Under the pieces are notes generated by a model that had not been told where the DNA came from, did not search any database, and was given only the letters and a program-made list of their open reading frames with translations. Source: Serratia sp. H1w (lineage in GTDB: Bacteria; Pseudomonadota; Gammaproteobacteria; Enterobacterales; Enterobacteriaceae). Taken from it: a stretch of DNA of 45,818 nucleotides. The stretch is from positions 1 to 45,818 of the forward strand of contig NZ_AYMQ01000073.1 of the NCBI RefSeq assembly GCF_000633355.1, in the 5' to 3' direction. The position numbers were made by a program, and so were the translations under genes. Positions 35,098 through 42,882 of the stretch are shown piece by piece. Each line of letters opens with the position of its first letter. The first letter of the stretch is position 1.

Positions 35098-36874
35098 CCA
35101 CAAACAGCGACGTGAGTGAGGTGGACAGTACCTCCATGCGTACCGGTTTCATCAGATAGTCGTCAAACATGGCGCGTTGCTCGCTGGGCAGCAGCTCCGG
35201 GGTGTAGGCGCTGATGCCGATAATCGGGATATTACGATTCGGGCCGCGTTGCTCACGCAGCTGTTGGGCTACCGTCACACCATCGATGCCGGGCATTTGC
35301 AGATCGAGCAGCAAGGCATCGTAAGGCCGTCGCAACAGCTTTTGCAGCGCACGTTCCGACGAGTCACAAAGCTCATGCTGATAGCCCAACTTGTCGAGCA
35401 GGGCGATAAAGGCCATCCCTGCGGCAGGATTGTCGTCTACCACCAGGATTTGCTGCTCTTTCTTCAACCGTGTCGTCTCAACTCTTGGGACTTCATTCGG
35501 CAACGGCTCCTCCCCGATCTCAACGGGAATACTGACGATAAAGGTGCTGCCTTCCCCCACTTCGCTGTACACCGTGATGGTACCGTCGAGCAATTCAACC
35601 AGGCCGTGAACGATCGCCAAACCCATGCCAACCCCGCTGTACTGACGGGTGTTTGACTGATCGAGCTGGGTAAACGGTTCAAAAATCTGTGGTAGCTGGG
35701 CATTGTCGATACCGATGCCGGTATCTGTAACCTCGATGATCAACGAACTCCCGGCCGGTTGGCTGCGAAGGCAGCTGTGCAGCGTGATGGTGCCGCTTTC
35801 GGTATATTTAAAGGCGTTGGTCAGCAGGTTAACCACGATTTGCCGTAGCCGCTGCGGGTCGGAATAGACCAGCGCATGGGTAAATTCCACTTCGCGCACC
35901 AGTTTGACCGCAGGCTTGTGGGTCAGCATGGCAATTTCATCCGTGGTTTCGTCGATCATCTGCTGGGCATTAAAGGGCACAATGCGCAGTTCCATCATGC
36001 CGCTGTCCAGGCGGGCATAATCGGTGAGATCCTTCATTTGGCTTTCTATCTGCTCGGCGGCAGTTTCCAGCCGGTGGAAGGTATCCTTGTGCTCATGGGA
36101 TACACGCGTGTTAGTCAGCACATCGATGGCGGACATAATGCTTTGCAGCGAGGTGCGTAGTTCATGGCCGATGGCCCCAAGGAAGGCGTTTTTGGTACGG
36201 ATAGCCTTCTGTTCTGCGCGAATGGCCTTCGACTGCTGGCTGATGGTTTGGCGCTGCTGGCGGATCACGATCAGCGTAATGGCAATCAGCGCGATCACCG
36301 AGAACATGATGATCACCAGACCATAAAAGATGATGTGCCGTTTCTCGATAAAATCTTCGTAAGCCCCGGTGCGCTGCTTCACTTCAGCGTGGTCTGCCAG
36401 GTTGGCCATCATAATGGCAGAGGGTTTGATCTGCTGCATGGCCTGCGAAATCAGCCCCAGATCCACCTGAGGGCTGTTGACCAACTGATCCAGGTGGGTG
36501 ATTTCAAGGCGCATCTGTTCAACCAGTTCGGGATAGCCAGGTTCGTGGTACAGCGGCAAGGTTGATTCCGACGGACGGGCAAGTACCGAATAGCGCGAAT
36601 AGAGAATATCGAACCGCAGCCGCAGGTTGTCGATATCAACCTGAGCGGCGTTTTTTTGCTGTTCCACCGTGGTTTCGAATTCTGCCAGCTTGATGGCGAA
36701 CTTGGCGATCGACCACGAGTAGTTCTCCTGCGTACCGGCAACGGCATACAGCCCTTTTTTCGACAGGGTGGCGCTGTAATAATACAGCGTCACCGTCGAG
36801 GCGAGCAGAAATAACGCGGCAAAGATGGCTGGAATAGCTAATCTGCCGCTGTCTTTAAACCGGACTGACTTCAT
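35087..36874 (-). CDS. Hybrid sensor histidine kinase
   Basis: 595 residues. Two membrane segments (about 13-33 and 180-204) enclose a periplasmic helical sensor of some 145 residues. Then a linker coil, a HisKA domain with His237 in GAIGHELRTSLQSIMS, a HATPase domain (N-box VVNLLTNAFKYTES, G-boxes DTGIGI and GVGMGLAIVHG), and a C-terminal receiver (about 475-590) with Asp524 in LLLDLQMPGIDG. There is no Hpt domain, so phosphate may pass to the convergent BetR-receiver protein through an Hpt elsewhere, or the receiver may be inhibitory. It is translationally coupled (ATGA) to the upstream molybdopterin-fold gene, which may supply its input. Confidence 0.9.
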   Translation of the reverse strand: MKSVRFKDSGRLAIPAIFAALFLLASTVTLYYYSATLSKKGLYAVAGTQENYSWSIAKFAIKLAEFETTVEQQKNAAQVDIDNLRLRFDILYSRYSVLARPSESTLPLYHEPGYPELVEQMRLEITHLDQLVNSPQVDLGLISQAMQQIKPSAIMMANLADHAEVKQRTGAYEDFIEKRHIIFYGLVIIMFSVIALIAITLIVIRQQRQTISQQSKAIRAEQKAIRTKNAFLGAIGHELRTSLQSIMSAIDVLTNTRVSHEHKDTFHRLETAAEQIESQMKDLTDYARLDSGMMELRIVPFNAQQMIDETTDEIAMLTHKPAVKLVREVEFTHALVYSDPQRLRQIVVNLLTNAFKYTESGTITLHSCLRSQPAGSSLIIEVTDTGIGIDNAQLPQIFEPFTQLDQSNTRQYSGVGMGLAIVHGLVELLDGTITVYSEVGEGSTFIVSIPVEIGEEPLPNEVPRVETTRLKKEQQILVVDDNPAAGMAFIALLDKLGYQHELCDSSERALQKLLRRPYDALLLDLQMPGIDGVTVAQQLREQRGPNRNIPIIGISAYTPELLPSEQRAMFDDYLMKPVRMEVLSTSLTSLFVATD

Positions 36875-37365
36875 TTAATGACGATCCTGTTGATCTGCCA
36901 GATAAAGCGCGAGTTATACAGAGGAGAATTGAGCTCCGCGCCCCCGGCATCGCGGGGATAGATCAGAAACAGCGGCCCGAAATCGCGCACCTTTAACATC
37001 TCCCCACCCATTTTATAGGCCAGGATCATATTGTATTTAGCCACGTCCGAGATGGGCACATCAATATAATAATCGTTAAGCGCGTACAGCGTCATCATGG
37101 TGCCTTCGGCACCGACTCTAGCCAAAATATCACCCAGCAATACGCCATCGAATTTTACTCTGGGCGTCCAAGAGGTGGTGGTAGTGATGCTGTGAACCGG
37201 CATGGCAAACAATTCCTTGTCGGTAAAGACGTAAGTCTTGTTCTCGGCGTCGGTGGTGTTTTTAATCTTGCCGCCGATCTCCAGGGTAAAGCTGAGCGCA
37301 CTGGTTTGGGTGATCACCACAGCCAGCAGGGCAAAAACGGTATTTCTCATTGCGGTCAACAGCAT
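36871..37365 (-). CDS. Secreted molybdopterin-oxidoreductase-fold protein (likely cofactor-free)
   Basis: 164 residues. Signal peptide (about 1-24, ending TSALS), then a small domain resembling the oxidoreductase molybdopterin-binding (SUOX/YedY) fold: VKFDGVLLGDILARVG, YIDVPISD and ILAYKMGGEMLKVRDFGPLF, with YPRD. The whole protein has no cysteine; the family's molybdenum-ligand Cys position appears to be occupied by Thr in TTTTSWTP. It therefore probably binds a ligand or protein rather than a molybdenum cofactor. GGAG lies 8 nt before the ATG. Its stop overlaps the kinase start, suggesting it is a periplasmic input subunit for that kinase; this is inference. Confidence 0.75.
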   Translation of the reverse strand: MLLTAMRNTVFALLAVVITQTSALSFTLEIGGKIKNTTDAENKTYVFTDKELFAMPVHSITTTTSWTPRVKFDGVLLGDILARVGAEGTMMTLYALNDYYIDVPISDVAKYNMILAYKMGGEMLKVRDFGPLFLIYPRDAGGAELNSPLYNSRFIWQINRIVIK

Positions 37366-37387
37366 CGGTAGTTCTCCAGACCGTGGA

Positions 37388-38422
37388 TCATGCCCACGGC
37401 AATTCGTTTAGCTTCAGGGTAGTAAAGGCTAGTTCGACCCGTTCCAGGTCATGTTTTCTGGCGCTGGCTTGCACATTGTTCAGCTCGGGGAGAGCAAAAT
37501 GTACTGGCTGACATAAAGGATAGTCTCGTACCCGCAATTCGGGAGCGATTGAGGTAAAGAAGGCGGTGGTCGGGACATCGTAGCCCGCGGCAATATGCAC
37601 CGCTGCGGTATCCGATGTCAGCACGTAGCGGGCATGCTTCACCCAAGCCAGGAAATCCGCAGTAGCGCTGGAAAGTGGTTGAATATCCACGTAATGTGGA
37701 TGATCTACCGCGCCGAACCCAATCACTGGGCAGGCAAATTTCTCCCACAGGGCATTCACCAGCGGTACATGGGCGCTGGCCGGGATACTGCGTAACGGCG
37801 TGCTGGCGGTGGGGCAAAACAGCACGTATGGCTTATGCTGCCAGCGCTCAGGTAATGGCGGTAGACACAGTTTCTGCATCCAGCGGTTGGCTTTCGCCGC
37901 AGCGGGGATCGCGGCAGGCTCAACGCCCAGCGCCTGCAAGAAGAAATCAATCATTGGCAACGTGGTGAAGGCTGGCCAGAACAGTTGGTTACCGGCATCG
38001 ATGCACAGCTCTTGCTCCGGGATATGCTCCGCCTTCCAGGGGAGCCAACGCAGTTCCGCCACCACGCCCGCCGCCAGATGGTAAAGCTGATCGACATAGC
38101 CGGGCGCACGCCCTGGCCGGTAGATAATACTGCGCAGGCTGGGATTAAACTCACGCAGCGCCTCAATCGCGGTCAGGCCAATAATGGAATCGCCTAGCGT
38201 TACACCCATGCCATTAATGATGTGCACGACCGACTCATGGCAATAATCCACGCTGAAAGGGGAAGCGGCGGCGTTGCGAATACCTCGATGGCCCGCCAGG
38301 CTAAAATAGTCACCGGAAAAGCTCTCCTGCTGCTCAAGGTCCCATGATGCGACCATGATGCCGTCCTGAGTCAGTAAACTTCCCTGGTGATATAACACTT
38401 CATCCTTTGTTAACACTTCCAT
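37388..38422 (-). CDS. Glycosyltransferase family 9-like protein
   Basis: 344 residues. The C-terminal half has the ADP-heptose/GT9-type nucleotide-sugar region: YVLFCPTASTPLRSIPASAH, VIGFGA, YVLTSDTAAVHIAAGYDVPT and TTAFFTSIAPELRVRDYP. The N-terminal half contains INGMGVTLGDSIIGLTAIEA, like the G(x)xGD entry of heptosyltransferases. No signal peptide; expected to act at the cytoplasmic face. It is not part of an LPS cluster, so acceptor and donor are unknown; protein glycosylation is possible. AGGA lies 6 nt before the ATG. It ends up 22 nt before the molybdopterin-fold gene on the same strand, so it may lead that operon. Confidence 0.7.
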   Translation of the reverse strand: MEVLTKDEVLYHQGSLLTQDGIMVASWDLEQQESFSGDYFSLAGHRGIRNAAASPFSVDYCHESVVHIINGMGVTLGDSIIGLTAIEALREFNPSLRSIIYRPGRAPGYVDQLYHLAAGVVAELRWLPWKAEHIPEQELCIDAGNQLFWPAFTTLPMIDFFLQALGVEPAAIPAAAKANRWMQKLCLPPLPERWQHKPYVLFCPTASTPLRSIPASAHVPLVNALWEKFACPVIGFGAVDHPHYVDIQPLSSATADFLAWVKHARYVLTSDTAAVHIAAGYDVPTTAFFTSIAPELRVRDYPLCQPVHFALPELNNVQASARKHDLERVELAFTTLKLNELPWA

Positions 38423-38602
38423 GATTTGTCCTGTCTACGAAGGCGCGGCTAAGGCTTGGGGGAATAGGCAAAAGAATGGCAGAAAATGCCGCCTTTTGCA
38501 GGTGTGAATAAGCGAAATAGCATTAAAAAGACTGGAGTGTGATCTTGCCTGCCGCTTGGCCGGATGATTATTTTTTTATGGGCAAAAAATGAGCCTTGAA
38601 TC

Positions 38603-38617
38603 GGCCAGCATTTGGCC
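38603..38617. promoter_or_regulatory. Inverted repeat upstream of the PTS operon (weak operator candidate)
   Basis: GGCCA-GCATT-TGGCC, perfect 5-bp arms, 61 nt before the EIIBC start; further TGGCCG copies flank it at 38555 and 38625. It could be a site for the PRD regulator. The surrounding 38423-38677 region has no gene and no convincing CRP site. Confidence 0.3.
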
Positions 38618-38677
38618 TTGATGGTGGCCGCATCGGCATTGTTTGATAGAGGGGTAAAGTAAACCAGGGGCCAGATA

Positions 38678-40243
38678 ATGAAATCTAACTTTAAAAACGA
38701 AATACAGACGTTTGGGCGTTCCCTATTATTGCCGATTGCTGTTTTAGCCCCGGTGGGGATGCTAATGGGGATCTGTAGCGCGCTAGGCCAGGCGTATATG
38801 ATCGACAAGCTGCCGTTTCTGGGAAATGCCTACTGTAAGGCGATCCTGTCCTCGGTGGGATTAATCAGTAGCGTAGTGTTCCAGAATATCCCATTGCTGT
38901 TTGCCATGGGGGTTGCTTATGGCATGTCAAAGAAGGAAAAGGGAATTGCAGTATTCGCTTCGGTGATCGCCTACCTGACCTTATTGATCTCAATGCACGT
39001 GCATCTGAAAGTGATGGATCAACTGGTGACGGAGAATATGGCGTTGGTCGGGCAGGGCATGGTGCTCGGCATCCACACGCTGAAAATCGAAGCGCTGGGA
39101 GGGATCATTGCCGGTTTGCTTGCCGCAAAAGTGACAGACAGGTTCTATCGGCTACAGCTGCCGCTGGCATTTGCCTTCTTCAGCGGTAAGAAATCGGTCG
39201 CCATCCTGTCGATTGCCTTCACCATCCCGGTCGGGCTACTTATTCCTTTCGTGTGGGATGTATTTACCTATGGGATGCGGAGTATTTCCACCGTGATGAT
39301 GGCGCCGAACATCGGTGCCGGCATTTATATGACCTTAAACCGCTTGCTGATCCCGTTTGGCTTGCACCATGTCCTGAGTTCAACGGTGCGCTTTACCGAA
39401 GCGGGTGGCACCTATCTGATTGACGGGCAGACCTACGTTGGCATTCTGCCTGCCATGAACAAAATCCTGTTTGAACTGGGGCCAAACCATCCGGCCTGGA
39501 ATGAGTTCATGCCAACGCTGTCCAGCTACCTGGCGTCGTCGCAGATGCTGACCACCCTGTTCCGTGTCCCGGCTATCGGGCTGGCGATGTATCACATGGC
39601 CTATTTCAAGAACAAGAAATTTGCCAAAGGGATGATCCTGACCGTGGTGCTGACGGCGGTCCTCGGTAATATCACCGAGCCGCTCGAGTTCTCCTTCCTG
39701 TTTATTGCGCCGCAGCTCTTTGTTATCTACGCGATATTGTGTGGCCTGCTGACCATTCCGCTGCAAATGTTGGAAGTTTCGATTGGCTATATTCGCGGCA
39801 CGATATTTGACTTCGGCATCTTCGGGCTGATGTATGAAAACACCCACTGGGTAAACCTGTTGCTGCTGGGGGCGATTAACTTTGTGGTGTTCTATGGCGT
39901 GTTCCGCTATGCCATTGGCAAATTCGATATCAAAACCCCCGGCCGTGAAAACGAGATGGCGGACAGTGCGCTACTGAATAACAAAGAGTACGACAAGGTA
40001 GCTGAGCTGGTCGTCGAGGGGCTGGGCGGCAGGCAGAACATTAAGCGGGTGGAAAACTGTGTGTCGCGGCTGCGCATCGACCTGGGCGATCAGAAATTGA
40101 TGAACATGGAGTTGCTGAAAGAAGCGGGGTCATTGGGGACGTTTATTGCCTCCAACAATCATATTCACGTTGTTTTCGGGCCACACGTTGAGTTTGTCCG
40201 TAACGCGGTAGACGACAATCTTGCTGGCATTCAGCAACGTTAA
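38678..40243 (+). CDS. PTS sugar transporter, glucose-family EIIBC component
   Basis: 521 residues. EIIC membrane domain (about 1-420, roughly ten hydrophobic segments) of the glucose/maltose/alpha-glucoside superfamily, with the GNITEPLEFSFLF motif, followed by a C-terminal EIIB domain with phospho-acceptor Cys461 in VENCVSRLRIDL. There is no EIIA domain, so phosphate would come from a separate EIIA such as Crr. It imports and phosphorylates an unidentified sugar. It is the first gene of a three-gene operon (12 nt to the next). AGGGG precedes the start by 9 nt. Sequence divergence from MalX, PtsG and NagE is too large to name the substrate. Confidence 0.9.
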   Translation: MKSNFKNEIQTFGRSLLLPIAVLAPVGMLMGICSALGQAYMIDKLPFLGNAYCKAILSSVGLISSVVFQNIPLLFAMGVAYGMSKKEKGIAVFASVIAYLTLLISMHVHLKVMDQLVTENMALVGQGMVLGIHTLKIEALGGIIAGLLAAKVTDRFYRLQLPLAFAFFSGKKSVAILSIAFTIPVGLLIPFVWDVFTYGMRSISTVMMAPNIGAGIYMTLNRLLIPFGLHHVLSSTVRFTEAGGTYLIDGQTYVGILPAMNKILFELGPNHPAWNEFMPTLSSYLASSQMLTTLFRVPAIGLAMYHMAYFKNKKFAKGMILTVVLTAVLGNITEPLEFSFLFIAPQLFVIYAILCGLLTIPLQMLEVSIGYIRGTIFDFGIFGLMYENTHWVNLLLLGAINFVVFYGVFRYAIGKFDIKTPGRENEMADSALLNNKEYDKVAELVVEGLGGRQNIKRVENCVSRLRIDLGDQKLMNMELLKEAGSLGTFIASNNHIHVVFGPHVEFVRNAVDDNLAGIQQR

Positions 40244-40255
40244 CAGGAGAACGGC

Positions 40256-41608
40256 ATGCGCGCACTTTATGATTCCAAGAGTAAAACCATCGATCATCAG
40301 GGCATGAAAGACCTGTTCACTCACGAGGCCAGAGTGCAATCGTGGCTCGACGTAGAGGGTGCTTTGGCGATAGCGCAGGCCAAGGTGGGGATGATCCCCG
40401 CTGCGGCGGCAGAAAACATCGCTGCCAACTGCCGGTTGGAGCGGATCGACCTGGCGGAGATCGATCGTTTAATGCGCCAGATCGGTCACGGTTTTGTGCC
40501 GGTGATCAAGGTGCTGGTCAAGGCTTGTGATGCGGAAAGTGGCAAGTACGTGCACTACGGCGTGACCACCCAAAACATTCAGCAAACGGCCCACCTGTTG
40601 ATCGTACAGAAATTCCACCGTCATCTGATGAAGTTTGTTGATGCCACCTTGATCAATCTGGCCCGCTTGGCCAAGACCCATAAAAATACCCTGATGGCGG
40701 GGCGCACCCACGGTAAACACGCGCTGCCCATCACCTACGGCTATAAGGTTTCCGTGTGGATCTACGAATTACTGGCGGCGGTGGAACGCATGCAGGAAGC
40801 GGAAAAACGCGTTTTCACCGTAATGATGGGCGGTGCGGTAGGGGCTTTTCACGCCACGGGGGAAGAGGGCAGAACGGTGCAGGATCTGGTTGCCGAACAG
40901 CTTGGCATGCACTCCATGCTGGTGCCATCACGCAGTGCCAGAGTGTTTCGCGCCGAGTACATCAGCAACCTGTGTTTGCTGGCGACCACCCTGCATAAAA
41001 TCGCCGAAGAGGTCTATCAGACGTCCAGCGAGGAGTTTGGTGAGGTCTCCGAGGCATTCACCAAAGGCACCGTGGGCAGCAGCACCATGCCGCAGAAGGT
41101 CAATCCCAAGCTGGCTAAGGGTATCATTGCCAACGCCCAGAAGCTGTATTCGGTGATGACGGCGGTGCTTTACGTCTGCCCTAGGCCATTCGAGGCGGAC
41201 AGCTCGGCCTACTTTATCTTTGATGCCAGCCTACAGGAAAGCATCGAGCTGATGGCCGAGATCATCCTGCGTGCCGAGGAGTTGACGCGCACGCTGGTGA
41301 TTAACCCTGAGCGGATGCACGACAACGTGATGCTGACGCACGGGCTTATCAACAGCGAGAAAATCATGATGAAGTTGGTGGATAAACTGGGTAAGGATCC
41401 GGCCCATGAGCTGGTTTACAACATGGCGATGCGCAGCACTCACGAACATCTAGAATACGGTGAAATTTTAAGTCAGGATCCGGTCATCGCGGATAACTTC
41501 ACGGCACAAGAGATTGCAGAGTTGCTGGATCCCGGTGCCTATACCGGTCTGTGTGCCGTGTTGGCTGACGAACTGGCGGATCGGGTATTGGAGAGAAACC
41601 ATGAATGA
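40256..41608 (+). CDS. Fumarase/adenylosuccinate-lyase superfamily enzyme
   Basis: 450 residues. Superfamily signature GSSTMPQKVNP at 274-284 on the flexible catalytic loop, HYGVTTQNIQQT (100-111) and GRTHGKHALP (149-158), the three conserved regions that build the shared active site. These enzymes release fumarate (or a similar product) from succinyl-type substrates by beta-elimination. Annotators may call it adenylosuccinate lyase, but the sequence differs from housekeeping PurB and the context is a sugar operon, so a substrate related to the PTS sugar is more likely. CAGGAG lies before the ATG. Its stop overlaps the next gene by 8 bp. Confidence 0.85.
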   Translation: MRALYDSKSKTIDHQGMKDLFTHEARVQSWLDVEGALAIAQAKVGMIPAAAAENIAANCRLERIDLAEIDRLMRQIGHGFVPVIKVLVKACDAESGKYVHYGVTTQNIQQTAHLLIVQKFHRHLMKFVDATLINLARLAKTHKNTLMAGRTHGKHALPITYGYKVSVWIYELLAAVERMQEAEKRVFTVMMGGAVGAFHATGEEGRTVQDLVAEQLGMHSMLVPSRSARVFRAEYISNLCLLATTLHKIAEEVYQTSSEEFGEVSEAFTKGTVGSSTMPQKVNPKLAKGIIANAQKLYSVMTAVLYVCPRPFEADSSAYFIFDASLQESIELMAEIILRAEELTRTLVINPERMHDNVMLTHGLINSEKIMMKLVDKLGKDPAHELVYNMAMRSTHEHLEYGEILSQDPVIADNFTAQEIAELLDPGAYTGLCAVLADELADRVLERNHE

Positions 41609-42848
41609 CCAGCGCTCTGGGGTCATCAAATCCAACCGGATTGTTTTCCCCGACGGTATCAAGGCCGGTTATCTGCTGGTGGAGCAAGGGCAAATCAGTG
41701 GGTTCACCAGCCACTTTTCCGGTAGCTGCATCGACCATAGCGAGCGGATCGTCATGCCCGGCTTTGTCGATATTCACGTACACGGCTGGGGGAGGGGGTC
41801 GTTCGGCTACAAGGGCAATAAGGAATCGCTAAAGTGGATGAGCCATGATTTAGTCAAGGCTGGCGTCACCTCGTACCTGCCCACGTCTGGCACCATGCCT
41901 AATGATTTCCTTGAGGTATCGTTGGTGGAGGCCGCCGACTATATTGCCACGGCCACGCCAGCAGACGGGGCCGAAGCTATCGGCATCCATATGGAAGGCC
42001 CCTACATCAGCGAAAAACACCTTGGTATGCAGCGAGCCGATTGCCTGCAACGGCCAAGCGTAGAGGGATTCGAACGTTTTAATCGGCTGGCAGGTCATAA
42101 CATCCGCCTGATGACGCTAGCGCCAGAGCTGGAAGGGGCGTTGGAGTTGATTCGTTATCTGCGGGCGCAGGGGATCACTGCGTCGGCAGGGCATACCGAT
42201 GCCACCTTTGCCGAGGTTACGGCTGCGGTGGAGGCGGGGTTAAACCACTTCACCCACGCTTATAGCGGGATGCGTGGCTTCCATCACCGTGAGCTCGGGG
42301 TGGTTGGAGCGCTGATGTATTACCAGGATACTTATGCGGAAGTGGCCAAGCAGAGCGGTATCACCATCAAGCCGGAGGCATTTGATCTGCTCTACCGCCT
42401 GAAACGCGATCGGCGCATGGTGTTGATGAGCGACTGTATGGGCTATGTGGATTTCCCTGAAGGGTATGAGTTTCACCATTACCTGCGCAAAGAGACCTTC
42501 CGTATCAAACAGGGGCAGCTAGAGATTACTTCAGACGGCGGCGACACGCGGCACGTTTGCCCTTGTGACTATGATGAGGTGCAGCAGTTGGAGATGAATT
42601 TCCTGGATTCGGTTAAGAACATCGTCGATCGTCTGGATAATGGCCTGGTGTCGGTCGCCAGCATTGCTTGTGAAAATCCGGCGTTTCTGGCGGGAGCTCA
42701 AGACCGCAAAGGCTCACTGTGCCCGGGTAAAGATGCCGATATTCTGGTGCTGGATGAAGGGCTGGATTTGGTGGAAGTTTATTGCCGTGGTCTGTATCAG
42801 CCCCAGGGCGCAGCATGCAGCGCCCCTACCGAGAGACACGGTGGTTAA
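41601..42848 (+). CDS. NagA-like N-acetyl-sugar-phosphate deacetylase (amidohydrolase)
   Basis: 415 residues of the amidohydrolase superfamily, closest in pattern to N-acetylglucosamine-6-phosphate deacetylase. Metal and catalytic residues: DIHVHG (His59, His61), HMEGPY (Glu132), SAGHTDAT (His198), THAYSGM (His219) and MSDCMG (Asp278, the general acid/base). It would remove an acetyl or other acyl group from an amino-sugar phosphate. The start ATG at 41601 overlaps the lyase stop (ATGAATGA). The last 15 or so residues (QGAACSAPTERHGG) are encoded by a dispersed palindromic repeat, so the original C-terminus has probably been replaced. Confidence 0.85.
   Translation: MNDQRSGVIKSNRIVFPDGIKAGYLLVEQGQISGFTSHFSGSCIDHSERIVMPGFVDIHVHGWGRGSFGYKGNKESLKWMSHDLVKAGVTSYLPTSGTMPNDFLEVSLVEAADYIATATPADGAEAIGIHMEGPYISEKHLGMQRADCLQRPSVEGFERFNRLAGHNIRLMTLAPELEGALELIRYLRAQGITASAGHTDATFAEVTAAVEAGLNHFTHAYSGMRGFHHRELGVVGALMYYQDTYAEVAKQSGITIKPEAFDLLYRLKRDRRMVLMSDCMGYVDFPEGYEFHHYLRKETFRIKQGQLEITSDGGDTRHVCPCDYDEVQQLEMNFLDSVKNIVDRLDNGLVSVASIACENPAFLAGAQDRKGSLCPGKDADILVLDEGLDLVEVYCRGLYQPQGAACSAPTERHGG
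42806..42829. repeat. Dispersed GC palindrome, copy 3 (inside the NagA-like gene end)
   Basis: Same 24-base unit as at 23983 (GGGCGC-N8-GCGCCC-CTAC). It encodes part of the C-terminal tail of the deacetylase and is paired with the inverted copy 23 nt downstream. Confidence 0.7.
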
Positions 42849-42852
42849 ATTT

Positions 42853-42876
42853 GTAGGGGCGTAGCATGCTGCGCCA
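42853..42876. repeat. Dispersed GC palindrome, copy 4 (inverted)
   Basis: Inverted counterpart of the 42806 copy, beginning GTAGGGGCG and ending GCTGCGCC, with about two to three differences. Together they could form a stem of over 20 bp between the convergent deacetylase and PRD regulator genes and may end transcription. Confidence 0.65.
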
Positions 42877-42882
42877 CCGTTG

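Noticed and set aside
38423-38677. CRP site before the PTS operon (TGTGATCTTGCC and GTGTGAATAAGCG)
   Set aside because: Only left half-sites are present; no matching TCACA half at the right spacing.
40256-41608. Housekeeping adenylosuccinate lyase purB
   Set aside because: Superfamily motifs fit, but the sequence does not resemble enterobacterial PurB beyond them and the gene lies inside a PTS operon overlapping a deacetylase gene.
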